DNA of 64,000 nucleotides from Chitinophaga skermanii. Lineage in GTDB: Bacteria > Bacteroidota > Bacteroidia > Chitinophagales > Chitinophagaceae. The DNA lies in the NCBI RefSeq assembly GCF_003259335.1, contig NZ_QLLL01000004.1, positions 139,689 through 203,688 on the forward strand, read 5' to 3'. A program made the position numbers and the translations under genes. The first letter of the stretch is position 1, and every line of letters starts with the position of its first letter. This document shows, one piece after another, positions 1 through 8,861 of the stretch. Under the pieces are notes generated by a model. The model made no database searches. It was given only the letters and a program-made list of their open reading frames with translations, and was not told where the DNA came from.

Positions 1-953
1 CGGGTCGTTTGTACGATTTAGTGCTTACGGGCGTATTGAAGTTGAAGAATGTGAAGAAGCTAGTAATCGACGAGGTAGATGAAATGCTGAACTTGGGTTT
101 CCGCCCACAGTTAACGAAGATTATGGATGTGCTGCCTGCTCGTCGCCAGAACTTGTTGTTTTCTGCAACGATAACAGATGAAGTAGATGCCATCATTGAA
201 GATTACTTCAATAACCCAGCCCGCGTAGAAGCTGCGCCAGTGGGAACACCTTTGGAAAACATCCTCCAGTACAACTACAAAGTGCCTAACTTCTATACAA
301 AAGTTAATTTACTAGAGCACTTACTAGCCAATAACGCCGAAATGTCGAAAGTACTTGTATTCGCCAGCACTAAAGCACTGGCCGACGAGTTATTCGAAAC
401 TTTGGCGGAAAAGTATGAAGGCCAAGTAGGGGTGATTCACTCTAATAAAGACCAGAAGTACCGTTTCAACGTAGTAAAGCAATTCAAAGAAGGTACGTAC
501 AGGTTTATTATTGCTACCGACGTTATAGCCCGTGGTATTGATATTGAAGGCGTTTCGCACGTTATTAACTTCGATACACCAGACTCTCCAGAGAATTATA
601 TTCACCGTATTGGTAGAACGGGTCGTGCTGAAAGTAAAGGTATTGCCATCACTTTCACTACGAAAAAGGAATTGCCTTTAAAAGCAAAGATCGAGGAGTT
701 GATGAACTACGAAATTCCCGTGTTGCCTATTTCTGGAGAAGTAGAAATCTCGAAGCGTTTAATCGAAGATGAAATGCCAAAGATTCCGGTAAAGAACTTG
801 CCTACAGCTAAGTTGCCTAAATGGGAACCCGGTGGTGCGGCCTTCCACGAGAAAAAGGCCAAGAACAAGAAGGTGAACCGTAAGATTAGTCATGCCGATA
901 AAATGCATGCTAAATACGGGAAGCCTAAAACCCGTGGTGCTAAGAAGAAATAA
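1..953 (+). CDS. DEAD-box ATP-dependent RNA helicase, C-terminal part (5' truncated)
   Basis: The reading frame is open from the first base and enters at GRLYDL, the end of helicase motif Ib (TPGRLxDL), so the N-terminal Q motif and Walker A lie outside the window. Visible motifs in order are VIDEVDEM (motif II, in the DEVD form), SAT (motif III), the ATDVIARGIDI segment (motif V) and HRIGRTGRA (motif VI), followed by a Lys/Arg-rich tail of about 90 residues. Proteins of this family unwind short RNA duplexes in the cytoplasm, in ribosome assembly or cold adaptation; the basic tail probably binds RNA. The family is certain. The subtype (RhlE-like or CsdA-like) cannot be fixed without the N-terminus. 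A strong terminator follows. Confidence 0.95.
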   Translation, partial: GRLYDLVLTGVLKLKNVKKLVIDEVDEMLNLGFRPQLTKIMDVLPARRQNLLFSATITDEVDAIIEDYFNNPARVEAAPVGTPLENILQYNYKVPNFYTKVNLLEHLLANNAEMSKVLVFASTKALADELFETLAEKYEGQVGVIHSNKDQKYRFNVVKQFKEGTYRFIIATDVIARGIDIEGVSHVINFDTPDSPENYIHRIGRTGRAESKGIAITFTTKKELPLKAKIEELMNYEIPVLPISGEVEISKRLIEDEMPKIPVKNLPTAKLPKWEPGGAAFHEKKAKNKKVNRKISHADKMHAKYGKPKTRGAKKK

Positions 954-978
954 GCAACTTCTTTATACAAGATATACG

Positions 979-1017
979 AGCAAATCACCTCTTTTAGAGG
1001 TGATTTGCTTTTTTTAT
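979..1017 (+). terminator. Rho-independent terminator after the helicase gene
   Basis: A perfect 13-bp stem (979-991 with 997-1009), a 5-nt loop TTTTA, then a run of T. It lies 25 bases after the helicase stop codon. Confidence 0.9.
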
Positions 1018-1108
1018 ACATGAGCTTTTTAGCCAAGTAACTTAGAGCTATACAGCCAACTTTGTGCATGCATTCTTGCTGAACTTTGTGGTAACAAAAA
1101 CAAAGAAT

Positions 1109-2002
1109 ATGCAAAAAGTTTGGTTCATAACAGGTAGCTCAAGAGGTTTGGGCAGAAGTATTACGGAAGCCGTGTTGAACAGCGGCGATAAAGTGGTAGC
1201 CACTGCACGTAATACACAACAATTAAATGATTTAGTAGCCAAATTCCCAGGCACTATTTTGCCTGTATCATTGGATGTAAGCGATAAAGCACAGATTGTA
1301 GCGGCAGTAAATGAAGCAGTAGTGCATTTTGGTCGTATCGATGTATTGGTGAATAATGCGGGCTTTGGTATTACAGGTGCCGCGGAAGCATTCACAGATG
1401 AACAAGTACGTAGCCAATTAGACGTAAATTTGTATGCACCGATTGAAGTAACACGCGTGGTATTGCCCATTATGCGTCAACAAAGAAGTGGCCGTATTTT
1501 GCAGATTAGCTCAGTAGGAGGGCGAGTAGGTAACGCGGGATTAAGCATGTACCAAGCTGCGAAATTCGGATTGGCAGGCTTTAGCGAGTCGTTAAGTAAA
1601 GAAGTTGCGAGTTTGGGTATTAAAGTAACCTCCGTAGAGCCCGGTGGTTTTAGAACCGATTGGGCAGGTGCATCTATGAGCTTTGCGCCCCATGTTGAAG
1701 GATATGAAAGTACAGTAGATGCAACAAAAGAATTCCTTAGTTCAGGTAAATTCTTACCAATTGGGGACCCTAACAAGGCCGCCCAAGTACTGATCGACTT
1801 AGCGAACAATCCCGAACCGCCTGTACACTTGGTACTTGGTAGCGAAGCAGCCGCCATTCTTCGTAAGGCAGATGAAAACCGCAAGGCTGAATTTGAAAAA
1901 TGGTTGCCGGTAAGTTTATCAACCGACCACGACCAGGCCGTTAGATTCCAAGATACCGAGGAAGGTAAGAAATACTTTGCCACAAAAGGTATTGATGTAT
2001 AA
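1109..2002 (+). CDS. Short-chain dehydrogenase/reductase (SDR family)
   Basis: A classical SDR of about 297 residues. It has the Rossmann glycine motif TGSSRGLGR near the N-terminus, NNAG in the middle, and a Ser followed by the YQAAK (YxxxK) catalytic pair; the EPGGFRTD loop follows. It should oxidise or reduce a small alcohol/carbonyl with NAD(P)H, but the substrate cannot be read from sequence. I place the start at ATG 1109 (MQKVWF) because the in-frame extension upstream reads like leader DNA and the Rossmann strand begins right after this Met. An AraC-type regulator starts 42 bases downstream in the same direction and may control it. Confidence 0.9.
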   Translation: MQKVWFITGSSRGLGRSITEAVLNSGDKVVATARNTQQLNDLVAKFPGTILPVSLDVSDKAQIVAAVNEAVVHFGRIDVLVNNAGFGITGAAEAFTDEQVRSQLDVNLYAPIEVTRVVLPIMRQQRSGRILQISSVGGRVGNAGLSMYQAAKFGLAGFSESLSKEVASLGIKVTSVEPGGFRTDWAGASMSFAPHVEGYESTVDATKEFLSSGKFLPIGDPNKAAQVLIDLANNPEPPVHLVLGSEAAAILRKADENRKAEFEKWLPVSLSTDHDQAVRFQDTEEGKKYFATKGIDV

Positions 2003-2044
2003 GCACATGTTTCAGTAAATTTATAGACTTAAAGCAGCAAAAGG

Positions 2045-2857
2045 ATGGAATTACAAGAAGTTAAGCCATATAAAGCAGGTATAGTATACGCTTGTTACCA
2101 TAGTCGTTCACGCGATGGCGAGCATTTTGTACCGGAACATGTGTTTAGTTACCAGGTAGATGGCTCGCTAACCTTGCACGATGGCATAAAAGATTATCCA
2201 TCTTCCAAAGGCGCTTTTCGTTTTATAAGGCGGAACCAATTGCTGAAGTTTGTAAAGCAGCCCCCGGAGCATGGCGATTTTAAATCGCTCAGTATTTACT
2301 TAGACCAGCAAACGTTGCAAGATTTCAGTTTACTGTATAATATACATGCTTCGCCGAGTTTGCAGAAGCAAACGGTGTTCAACATCAATAAAACCCCCAT
2401 CCTCGAAAATTACATGCAATCGTTATTGGCCTATGATGGGGCTGGTTACTTAAAAGATCCCGCGATGGTGAAACTAAAGATCCATGAAGGCATACTATTA
2501 TTATTGCAAGTCAACCCCGCTTTTAAAGACATCCTATTCGACTTTTCTGAGCCGCATAAAATCGATTTGGAGGCCTTTATGAACCGGAACTACCACTTCA
2601 ATGTAAACTTGGAACGCTTTGCCTATTTAACAGGCAGGAGCTTAGCTACCTTCAAACGTGATTTCGAAAAAGTGTTTAGCACCTCGCCCCGGAAATGGCT
2701 GCAACAAAAGCGACTGCAACAAGCGTATTATTTACTCACTGAAAAGGGCAAAACCTCGTCGGACATTTACTTGGATTTGGGGTTTGAAGACCTCACTCAC
2801 TTCTCCCACGCATTTAAGAAGGAATATGGATATTCGCCCAAAAACATTCATAGATAG
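2045..2857 (+). CDS. AraC-family transcriptional regulator
   Basis: 270 residues. The C-terminal ~100 residues carry the two helix-turn-helix units of AraC proteins: a first HTH around LAYLTGRSLATFKRDFEK-type residues and the second around SDIYLDLGFEDLTHFSHAFK, ending with the GYSPKN signature. The N-terminal ~165 residues form a ligand/effector domain with no clear match that I can name. The gene follows the SDR with a 42-base gap and probably shares its mRNA, so the SDR is the best guess for a target. A periodic G-rich array begins 28 bases after its stop. Confidence 0.9.
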   Translation: MELQEVKPYKAGIVYACYHSRSRDGEHFVPEHVFSYQVDGSLTLHDGIKDYPSSKGAFRFIRRNQLLKFVKQPPEHGDFKSLSIYLDQQTLQDFSLLYNIHASPSLQKQTVFNINKTPILENYMQSLLAYDGAGYLKDPAMVKLKIHEGILLLLQVNPAFKDILFDFSEPHKIDLEAFMNRNYHFNVNLERFAYLTGRSLATFKRDFEKVFSTSPRKWLQQKRLQQAYYLLTEKGKTSSDIYLDLGFEDLTHFSHAFKKEYGYSPKNIHR

Positions 2858-2885
2858 TGTGTTATATAGTATAAACGCACTAAAA

Positions 2886-3006
2886 GATAGGGTTTAGATA
2901 GGCTTAGGATAGGCTTTAGATAGGCTTTTACTAGGTTTTAGATAGGGTAGGGATAGGCTAAAGATAGGGTGACGATAATAAGGGGATAGGGTGAAGATAG
3001 GGTAAG
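2886..3006. repeat. Degenerate tandem array, unit about GATAGGSTTTA (10-12 bp)
   Basis: About eleven head-to-tail copies of a GATAGG-core unit, for example gatagggttta, gataggctta, gataggcttta, gatagggtgaa and gatagggtaag. Unit length is mostly 10-12 bp, and the strand is almost free of C outside the GGC of some units. There are no spacers and no open frame across it. It lies wholly between the AraC gene and the next terminator. See the similar but sequence-unrelated arrays at 40661-40700 and 56679-56829. Confidence 0.8.
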
Positions 3007-3034
3007 ATTATGCAACCACTATAAATAAATGTAT

Positions 3035-3068
3035 AAAAAACACGGTCAACACCATGGCCGTGTTTTTT
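3035..3068 (+). terminator. Bidirectional-looking terminator
   Basis: An 11-bp perfect stem: aaaaaacacgg (3035-3045) with ccgtgtttttt (3058-3068), giving T runs in both directions. It closes the SDR/AraC transcription unit after the GATAGG array. Confidence 0.8.
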
Positions 3069-3328
3069 ATTTGTATGACATGTCAATAAAATATTTAGAA
3101 AAGTTTTATGGAAAATATAAATCCTTGCATCATGTGTTGCGTACAAGAAATTATTCCAACAACTACTGCACGTTAGCAAGCGAACGCCATCCGTTATGTT
3201 AGCGTGCTTTTTTATTCATTCCTGTTCACCATATCCCTTCCTGTTCATTTTGTTCATTTTATTTGATTGTTGGTGCATACACAATATTTCACGTATTTGC
3301 GGCCTGTTTAATTCAAAAAAGAAAAACC
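3069..3328. other. Intergenic leader region with a possible short RNA
   Basis: This stretch between the terminator and the lipoprotein gene has no convincing reading frame. At 3168-3213 there is a 10-bp stem (two G-T pairs; arms 3168-3177 and 3198-3207) followed by six T, which looks like a second terminator. Transcription starting near 3070-3110 and stopping there would give a small RNA of about 100 bases; alternatively it is an attenuator for the lipoprotein gene. No conserved RNA family was recognised. Confidence 0.35.
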
Positions 3329-4081
3329 ATGAAATTATCTTCCATTTTTTACCCCGTATTATTATTAGGAACTGTATTGATAGCATGTTCGAAAGATGAC
3401 GATGATAATAATTCGAATCCCAGCGATTTAAATACCCTGTATGCGAATTCGATTAAAGATGCCATGGTAGCGGAAGACAATGAAGTGTCGAATGGCTTGA
3501 TGGCGGTAACGGATGCTAACCCAGCCATGGTATGGAAAGTGATTAATGGACAGAAGTATGTATTGATGGCCACATTTATGCGCTTCCCGGGTAGTTACCC
3601 TGTGGGCGATTCTATTACGAATAGTTGGGGTGAAAGCTGGGTGTTTGCACCTAGCCAAATGAAAACAAAAACAAACGGTGTATTCACCGCTTCTTCGGAT
3701 ACGATCCAACGCGTTTGTCAAATGTTAGGATTGCCGCCAAGAAATAGTCGTAGTAATACGCATATTGCACAAGTGTGGGTATTACCTAGCCGTTTATACC
3801 GCCCGGCCGGTAACCCCGATATTACTACTACAACTGCGCCCGTAGCATTAATGACGACGGTTTCGAATGATTTCAAAACTTGGTTCGATAATTATATCAT
3901 CTTTGCCTATTACCGTACATTAACGAGCGATTCGGATTTCCATTATCCATGGACACGTTTGGGTTATACGTACGACTGGGCACCGGGGGCGAGGGAAGAA
4001 GGGTGTAGTGAATTTGTGATTTTACCGAATTCGGGCATGTGGGTAGAAAAGAACACCACTGCCAGCGGGTTTTTCAAATAG
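3329..4081 (+). CDS. Hypothetical secreted lipoprotein
   Basis: About 250 residues beginning MKLSSIFYPV with a hydrophobic stretch and the lipobox LIAC, then an Asp/Asn-rich spacer typical of Bacteroidota lipoproteins. I chose ATG 3329 because it puts the signal peptide at the very N-terminus; the frame is open for 22 more codons upstream but they do not look coding. The mature part is Trp/Tyr-rich and has a central basic PSRLYRP stretch. I recognise no domain. It stands alone between two terminators, so no neighbour suggests a role. Confidence 0.8.
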   Translation: MKLSSIFYPVLLLGTVLIACSKDDDDNNSNPSDLNTLYANSIKDAMVAEDNEVSNGLMAVTDANPAMVWKVINGQKYVLMATFMRFPGSYPVGDSITNSWGESWVFAPSQMKTKTNGVFTASSDTIQRVCQMLGLPPRNSRSNTHIAQVWVLPSRLYRPAGNPDITTTTAPVALMTTVSNDFKTWFDNYIIFAYYRTLTSDSDFHYPWTRLGYTYDWAPGAREEGCSEFVILPNSGMWVEKNTTASGFFK

Positions 4082-4105
4082 CAACAGATTTGATTTGTAT
4101 CAATG

Positions 4106-4134
4106 CCCGTCTCTATTCGTAGGGGCGGGTTTTT
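4106..4134 (+). terminator. Terminator of the lipoprotein gene
   Basis: An 8-bp stem, cccgtctc (4106-4113) with ggggcggg (4122-4129), including two G-T pairs, followed by five T. It lies 25 bases after the stop codon. Confidence 0.75.
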
Positions 4135-4251
4135 GATTTTATTCAATAGTGTGGTTGAATGTTTGGATGAAGTTGCGGTGTATTTGCTAAATGATGAATA
4201 ATTTTTAATGAAGGGCTTGTTTGCTGCTGGGGAATGTTTTAATTTCCGGGT

Positions 4252-5079
4252 ATGATCATCGTTATCCAAAGTAAGGACCAAGTAGGGTTAGTATCGGCCA
4301 TTTCCACCGTGTTGGCGAACTTACAATTGAATATTGTATCGTTAAGAGAGCACGTAGACAAGGCCGAGAACCGTTTTTTTATGCGTATTGAAGTAGAGCA
4401 AGACAGCGATGCAGATGCATTAGAAACAGCTATATTGCAAGTGTTACCAGGCGGTGCTATTGTGAAGGTAAACCCCGTACCAACGAAGAAGGTAGTGGTA
4501 ATGGTAACGAAGGAGTACCACTGCTTAGCCGATATATTGGTGCGGCATTATTTTAAAACGCTAGGCGCCGAAGTACTTTGCGTAATTGGGAACCACGCGC
4601 ACTTGGGTGATATTTGTAAACGTTTCGATATTCCTTTCTATGCTGTGCTGACAGAAGGGAATTCGAAGGAAGCTTTTGAATCACAGGTACAAGCGCATAT
4701 AGCAGCTTATCAACCCGATTACATCATCTTAGCGAAATTCATGCGCATATTGTCACCTCAATTCGTGGCACAATATCCTGGTAAGATTATCAACATTCAT
4801 CACTCTTTCTTACCTGCATTTGTAGGCGCCAATCCATACAAGCAAGCCTTTGAACGGGGGGTGAAGTTAATTGGTGCTACTGCCCATTTTGTAACTAACG
4901 AACTGGATGAAGGCCCGATCATCGCGCAGCAAATTATCCCGGTTAATCATACTTACAATACGGCCGCCATGGTAAAAGCCGGCAAAGATATTGAAGTAGC
5001 TGCTTTAGCAAAAGCCTTGCAAATGGTATTTAGCGACCGGGTATTTGTATATAACAACAAAACCGTGGTTTTTGAATAA
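4252..5079 (+). CDS. purU: Formyltetrahydrofolate deformylase PurU
   Basis: 275 residues. An N-terminal ACT domain (about 1-80, opening with IQSKDQVGLVSAI) is followed by a formyltransferase fold that contains KIINIHHSFLPAF and LDEGPII, the substrate and catalytic segments of PurU/PurN enzymes. The presence of the ACT domain separates PurU from the GAR transformylase PurN. It hydrolyses 10-formyl-THF to formate and THF, balancing one-carbon units and feeding formate to purine synthesis. ATG 4252 starts right at the ACT domain. It converges with a membrane-protein gene; a 14-bp palindrome sits at the junction. Confidence 0.95.
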   Translation: MIIVIQSKDQVGLVSAISTVLANLQLNIVSLREHVDKAENRFFMRIEVEQDSDADALETAILQVLPGGAIVKVNPVPTKKVVVMVTKEYHCLADILVRHYFKTLGAEVLCVIGNHAHLGDICKRFDIPFYAVLTEGNSKEAFESQVQAHIAAYQPDYIILAKFMRILSPQFVAQYPGKIINIHHSFLPAFVGANPYKQAFERGVKLIGATAHFVTNELDEGPIIAQQIIPVNHTYNTAAMVKAGKDIEVAALAKALQMVFSDRVFVYNNKTVVFE

Positions 5080-5101
5080 GCGGTATAGCAATATTTGATA
5101 T

Positions 5102-5115
5102 ACAGTTTAAACTGT
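5102..5115. repeat. Perfect 14-bp palindrome over a stop codon
   Basis: ACAGTTTAAACTGT lies between the converging purU and the gene at 5107-5628, and covers the latter's TAA stop (complement of 5107-5109). It could fold as a 5-bp stem with a TTAA loop in either transcript. A partial TTGATATA motif sits just before it. Confidence 0.6.
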
Positions 5116-5628
5116 CACTTCTTTCGTTGAAAAAAAGCTGTCTACTTCTTGTAGAATATATGTAGGAAGATCTTTTTGCTGGTTGAGTAAATCGAAGAAG
5201 ATCCGTTTTAATGATTTTACTTGTACATCTCCATTTTCTACTCTTAATAAATAGGGGAAGCCGCCTTTTTTGTAAGCATGGCGATATAGCATACTGGATA
5301 CTTGGTTTTTATCCAAGCTAGAGGGCTGCACGGATTTACCTTCCAACTTAACAACATGAATACAACTTGGTAATAGAGAGAGGATCATGTTTTCAATAAT
5401 GGGCGCACTGATTTTATTATTCGTATAACAGAATATACAAGCCCCGTTTATACTATCGAGGTATGCCTTATACTTTTCTTCAAATTGATTTTTTTCTTCA
5501 GGGTTATGCAAGAGTAATGCAAAAGGTAATGCAATTACCAGCATTGCTGGAATAAAAATGCAGACAGCTAAGATCACTAGTACTGCTTGGAAGCAGTCTA
5601 GCATCCCGGTAAAGAATTTTTTTAGCAT
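5107..5628 (-). CDS. Hypothetical membrane-anchored protein
   Basis: 173 residues. Residues about 12-42 are one long or two close hydrophobic segments, followed by a soluble Lys-rich domain of about 125 residues. I recognise no family. The soluble part contains a cysteine pair (GACIFCYTN, a CxxC-like spacing) and a C-terminal region rich in Lys/Phe/Leu. It stands alone, facing purU tail to tail. Frame length, codon use and clear start with adjacent hydrophobic segment support a real gene. Confidence 0.7.
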   Translation of the reverse strand: MLKKFFTGMLDCFQAVLVILAVCIFIPAMLVIALPFALLLHNPEEKNQFEEKYKAYLDSINGACIFCYTNNKISAPIIENMILSLLPSCIHVVKLEGKSVQPSSLDKNQVSSMLYRHAYKKGGFPYLLRVENGDVQVKSLKRIFFDLLNQQKDLPTYILQEVDSFFSTKEVTV

Positions 5629-6093
5629 AATAGCGTGGTGCTCTCAAGTTTTCGCGTTTAAATATAGTAGTAATTTTTTTCTTTACAAGTAGTAACCAGG
5701 CGATTATGAAAAATGGGGATAAATATTATCTAGCTATATAAAAGAGTGTAAAAAATACCTCTTTGAAATATTGTTTAATGAAAAATTGATCTTATTTTTA
5801 GTTTAATAAGGAAAACGGTACGTTGCTGCCACCACGATTATGAAACAATAGACCCAAACGTATCAACCAAAACAACGTTCAACCAACATCGCCCCCAGCC
5901 CTGCCAACGCCATTGGTTAGATCTGTAGGCCCAAACACAATTGCTTTAAAATTTCCAGTGTAAATGATTTGCTGCCAACGAGGAGTTCCGGCGTTTTAAT
6001 GGCTTCCATGTGTATCGTTTCATTGTAAGCGATCATCGAACGGTTATCAATATATAGCCGAACGACGCACTATACACTTATTAATCCTGCTCT
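5629..6093. other. 465-base intergenic region before the receptor locus
   Basis: The first half is very AT-rich and is a plausible promoter region, but no clean TTG/TAnnTTTG pair stands out. The second half is richer in GC. On the minus strand it holds a 39-codon open frame (5917-6036, listed separately). Nothing else was seen. Confidence 0.5.
5917..6036 (-). pseudogene. Possible small ORF or gene relic
   Basis: A 39-residue minus-strand frame beginning MIAYNETIHMEAIK and passing through LLVGSKSFTLEILKQ. Its composition looks protein-like. After its TAA the same frame continues for a further ~17 open codons reading like a hydrophobic Ala/Gly/Leu segment, as if a longer gene had acquired a stop. 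It would be transcribed away from the TonB receptor gene. It is short, so chance cannot be excluded. Confidence 0.2.
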
Positions 6094-8838
6094 ATGAACA
6101 AAATCGTACTACTCCCGCTTTTGTTGGTACTTGGCACGCACACCTATGCCCAAACCATCATCAGCGGTAAAATCCGCAACAGCGAAACTAAAGAGGCCGT
6201 ACCGGTGGTATCAGTGAAGGTGAAAAACAGCTTGCAAGGTGATTATACCAACGACCAAGGTCAATTTAAGATTACGCTGCAACAAGCGTTGCCCATTACT
6301 TTGGTCATTACTTCTATTGGCTTCGAATCTAAAGAAGTAACCGTCAACAACAACCAACCTTTAACGATCGAATTACAACCTGCTTCTATTCTTGGTAAAG
6401 AAGTAGTCGTGAATGCCAGTCGATTCGTACAAAAGAAAATCGAATCACCCGTTACGGTGGAAAGAATCAGTAACAAAGAAATTATCCAATCGCCTCAGCC
6501 CAATTACTTTAACATGCTACAAGGCTTAAAGGGCGTGGATATCACCACATCCAGCTTAACTTTTACCACTGTTACCACGCGCGGTTTTAATACCAGTGGT
6601 AATACCAATTTTACCCAAGTGGTAGATGGGATGGACAACCAAGCACCCGGGTTAAACTTTGCCTTGGGATCTGCTATTGGTTTAACAGAACTAGATGTAG
6701 ATAACCTCGAAGTATTGTCGGGCGCTTCTTCGGCTTTATATGGGTCGAGAGGGTTAAACGGTACATTGGTAATGACAGGCAAAGATCCTTTTAAATACCA
6801 AGGATTGAGTGTGCAAATTACCCAAGGCGTTAATCACATCAAGAAAGGCAATAGTAACGACCCGATGGGGCCATCGCCTTATTACGACTGGACGCTGCGC
6901 TGGGGTAAGAAAGTGAATGATAAATTCGCCTTCAAAATAAATGCACAGTATACCCGTGCAAAAGATTGGTCGGCCAACGATACTACCAATACCAATGGTT
7001 TAGGCAATAGTAAAACCGATCCCAATTACAATGGGGTGAATATGTATGGTAGCAAAACATCTGTTGATATTAACCCGTTCTTGCAATATGCATTAATGAA
7101 TAATCCAGGTTTGGCGCCTATTATCGACCCGCTGTTGGCAAGCCCATCTAATTACGTGGCGCGTACAGGGTATCCAGAGCATGGTTATTTAGATGAAAAC
7201 GCCAGTTTGTTTAAAACGAATGTGGAGTTCCGCTATAAAATTCGGCCTACTGTAGAAGCAATTTTATCGGGAACATATGGTACCGGAAATGCGGTGTATA
7301 GCAATGATACAAGGTACGCGTTAACGGGGTATAAAATTGGCCAGTACAGGCTAGAAGTTCGGGGATCTCAATGGTTCGTTCGGGCTTATACTACCCAAGA
7401 GAATTCGGGCAACACAATAATTGCCGGTCCTACGGCACAATTGATCAACGAAGCTTGGAAGCCTTCTTTTGTAGAGTCGACAGGCGAAGGCTGGTATCCA
7501 GAATATACCAGTGCGCTTTTGCAAGCACTTGCAACAGGGGCCGATTTACCATCGGCACATAATGCAGCGCGTGCTTTTGCCGATCAAGGTAGGCCAGAAG
7601 TAGGTAGTACACGGTTTACCCAGTTGAAAGATAGCATATCTAAAATTCCTACTTCACAAGGGGGTACTTTGTTCCTCGATAAAAGCAAGTTGTATAATGC
7701 CGAAGCGCAATACAATTTTAGCGAGATGCTAAAGGTGTTGGATGTAATTGCCGGGTTGAATTACCGTTTATATAAACTCGATTCCAAAGGCACTTTGTTC
7801 CCCGATCATAACGGGCCTATTCACGTAGCGGAATATAGTGCGTATTTGTCGATGGGTAAGAAATTATTGGCCGATAAGCTCCGCTTAAATGCTGCTTTCC
7901 GGTACGATAAAAATACTTTATTCGGTAAGCCGCGCGTTACTACTAGGGCATCGGCTGTAGTGGAAGTGGCAAAGGAGAACTACATCCGTTTCTCTTATCA
8001 AAATGCGTATAGTTTTCCTTCCAATATACAATCATTACAAAGTACGTTAGTCGATTATAACAGTTATGCATCGGGAGGTTCGGATCGTTTGCTGAACGGG
8101 GAATACAAGTTTACGCAATACCCGCCGTACTTATTATCTAGTGTACAAGAATACCAGCAAACAAATGATCCTACCAAATTGAAGCAATTCTCATTCAACG
8201 ATATTCGTCCCCAATCTGTTGATGCATTTGAACTAGGGTATGCTGCTTTAATTGGTAAACGTGTATTAATTGATGTACTAGGCTATTATTCCACATGGAA
8301 GAATTTTATTGGATACGTAAACGTGGCCAATACGCCGGGAACAAATAATCCTGAAGCGTTTAAAGATCATAGCACCTATATGCAATACAATATCGCCTAT
8401 AATGGTGCAGAAGCGGTAAATACATACGGATATGCCGCCAGTGTTAGTGTAGAATTGCCTAAGAATTTCATGGCCAAGGCGAACTTCTCATCCGACTTCC
8501 TACAAAACAAAAACAATAGCCAGGTGAATAATTTCAATACCCCGAATTATAAGTTCAATATCGATTTTGGAAATGCTGGGCTAGGGAAGAAACAGTTATT
8601 CGCATTTAACACCACCTTGCGCTACAGGCCGGCTTATTTCTATCAAATTGGTTTCGCTAGTGGTACTGTACAAGCATCGACAGTTATCGACGGGCAAGTG
8701 AGTTATAAGTTCCGGGAAATTCATACTGTAGTGAAATTAGGGGCTACGAATATTACCAATAAGTATTACCGCACAGGCTTTGGTAGCCCGGCCATAGGTG
8801 CGATGTATTACGTGACTTTTGCTTACAATGTTTTCTAA
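6094..8838 (+). CDS. TonB-dependent outer-membrane receptor
   Basis: 914 residues with a signal peptide ending near THTYAQ, a carboxypeptidase-regulatory-like beta-sandwich (about 22-100), a plug domain containing VEVLSGASSALYG-like residues (LEVLSGASSALYGSRG), and a long beta-barrel ending in aromatic YNVF as outer-membrane proteins do. It is shorter than SusC proteins and no SusD partner follows, so it resembles a siderophore/metal or small-molecule receptor more than a polysaccharide SusC. The next two genes, a beta-helix lipoprotein (23 bases on) and a diheme cytochrome lipoprotein, are in the same direction and probably in one operon. The substrate is unknown. Confidence 0.93.
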   Translation: MNKIVLLPLLLVLGTHTYAQTIISGKIRNSETKEAVPVVSVKVKNSLQGDYTNDQGQFKITLQQALPITLVITSIGFESKEVTVNNNQPLTIELQPASILGKEVVVNASRFVQKKIESPVTVERISNKEIIQSPQPNYFNMLQGLKGVDITTSSLTFTTVTTRGFNTSGNTNFTQVVDGMDNQAPGLNFALGSAIGLTELDVDNLEVLSGASSALYGSRGLNGTLVMTGKDPFKYQGLSVQITQGVNHIKKGNSNDPMGPSPYYDWTLRWGKKVNDKFAFKINAQYTRAKDWSANDTTNTNGLGNSKTDPNYNGVNMYGSKTSVDINPFLQYALMNNPGLAPIIDPLLASPSNYVARTGYPEHGYLDENASLFKTNVEFRYKIRPTVEAILSGTYGTGNAVYSNDTRYALTGYKIGQYRLEVRGSQWFVRAYTTQENSGNTIIAGPTAQLINEAWKPSFVESTGEGWYPEYTSALLQALATGADLPSAHNAARAFADQGRPEVGSTRFTQLKDSISKIPTSQGGTLFLDKSKLYNAEAQYNFSEMLKVLDVIAGLNYRLYKLDSKGTLFPDHNGPIHVAEYSAYLSMGKKLLADKLRLNAAFRYDKNTLFGKPRVTTRASAVVEVAKENYIRFSYQNAYSFPSNIQSLQSTLVDYNSYASGGSDRLLNGEYKFTQYPPYLLSSVQEYQQTNDPTKLKQFSFNDIRPQSVDAFELGYAALIGKRVLIDVLGYYSTWKNFIGYVNVANTPGTNNPEAFKDHSTYMQYNIAYNGAEAVNTYGYAASVSVELPKNFMAKANFSSDFLQNKNNSQVNNFNTPNYKFNIDFGNAGLGKKQLFAFNTTLRYRPAYFYQIGFASGTVQASTVIDGQVSYKFREIHTVVKLGATNITNKYYRTGFGSPAIGAMYYVTFAYNVF

Positions 8839-8861
8839 ATAAAAAACCGATTCCTTGTTTT

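Noticed and set aside
2886-3006. G-quadruplex or telomere-like element
   Set aside because: GGG runs are present in only some units and too irregularly spaced to predict a stable quadruplex by eye.
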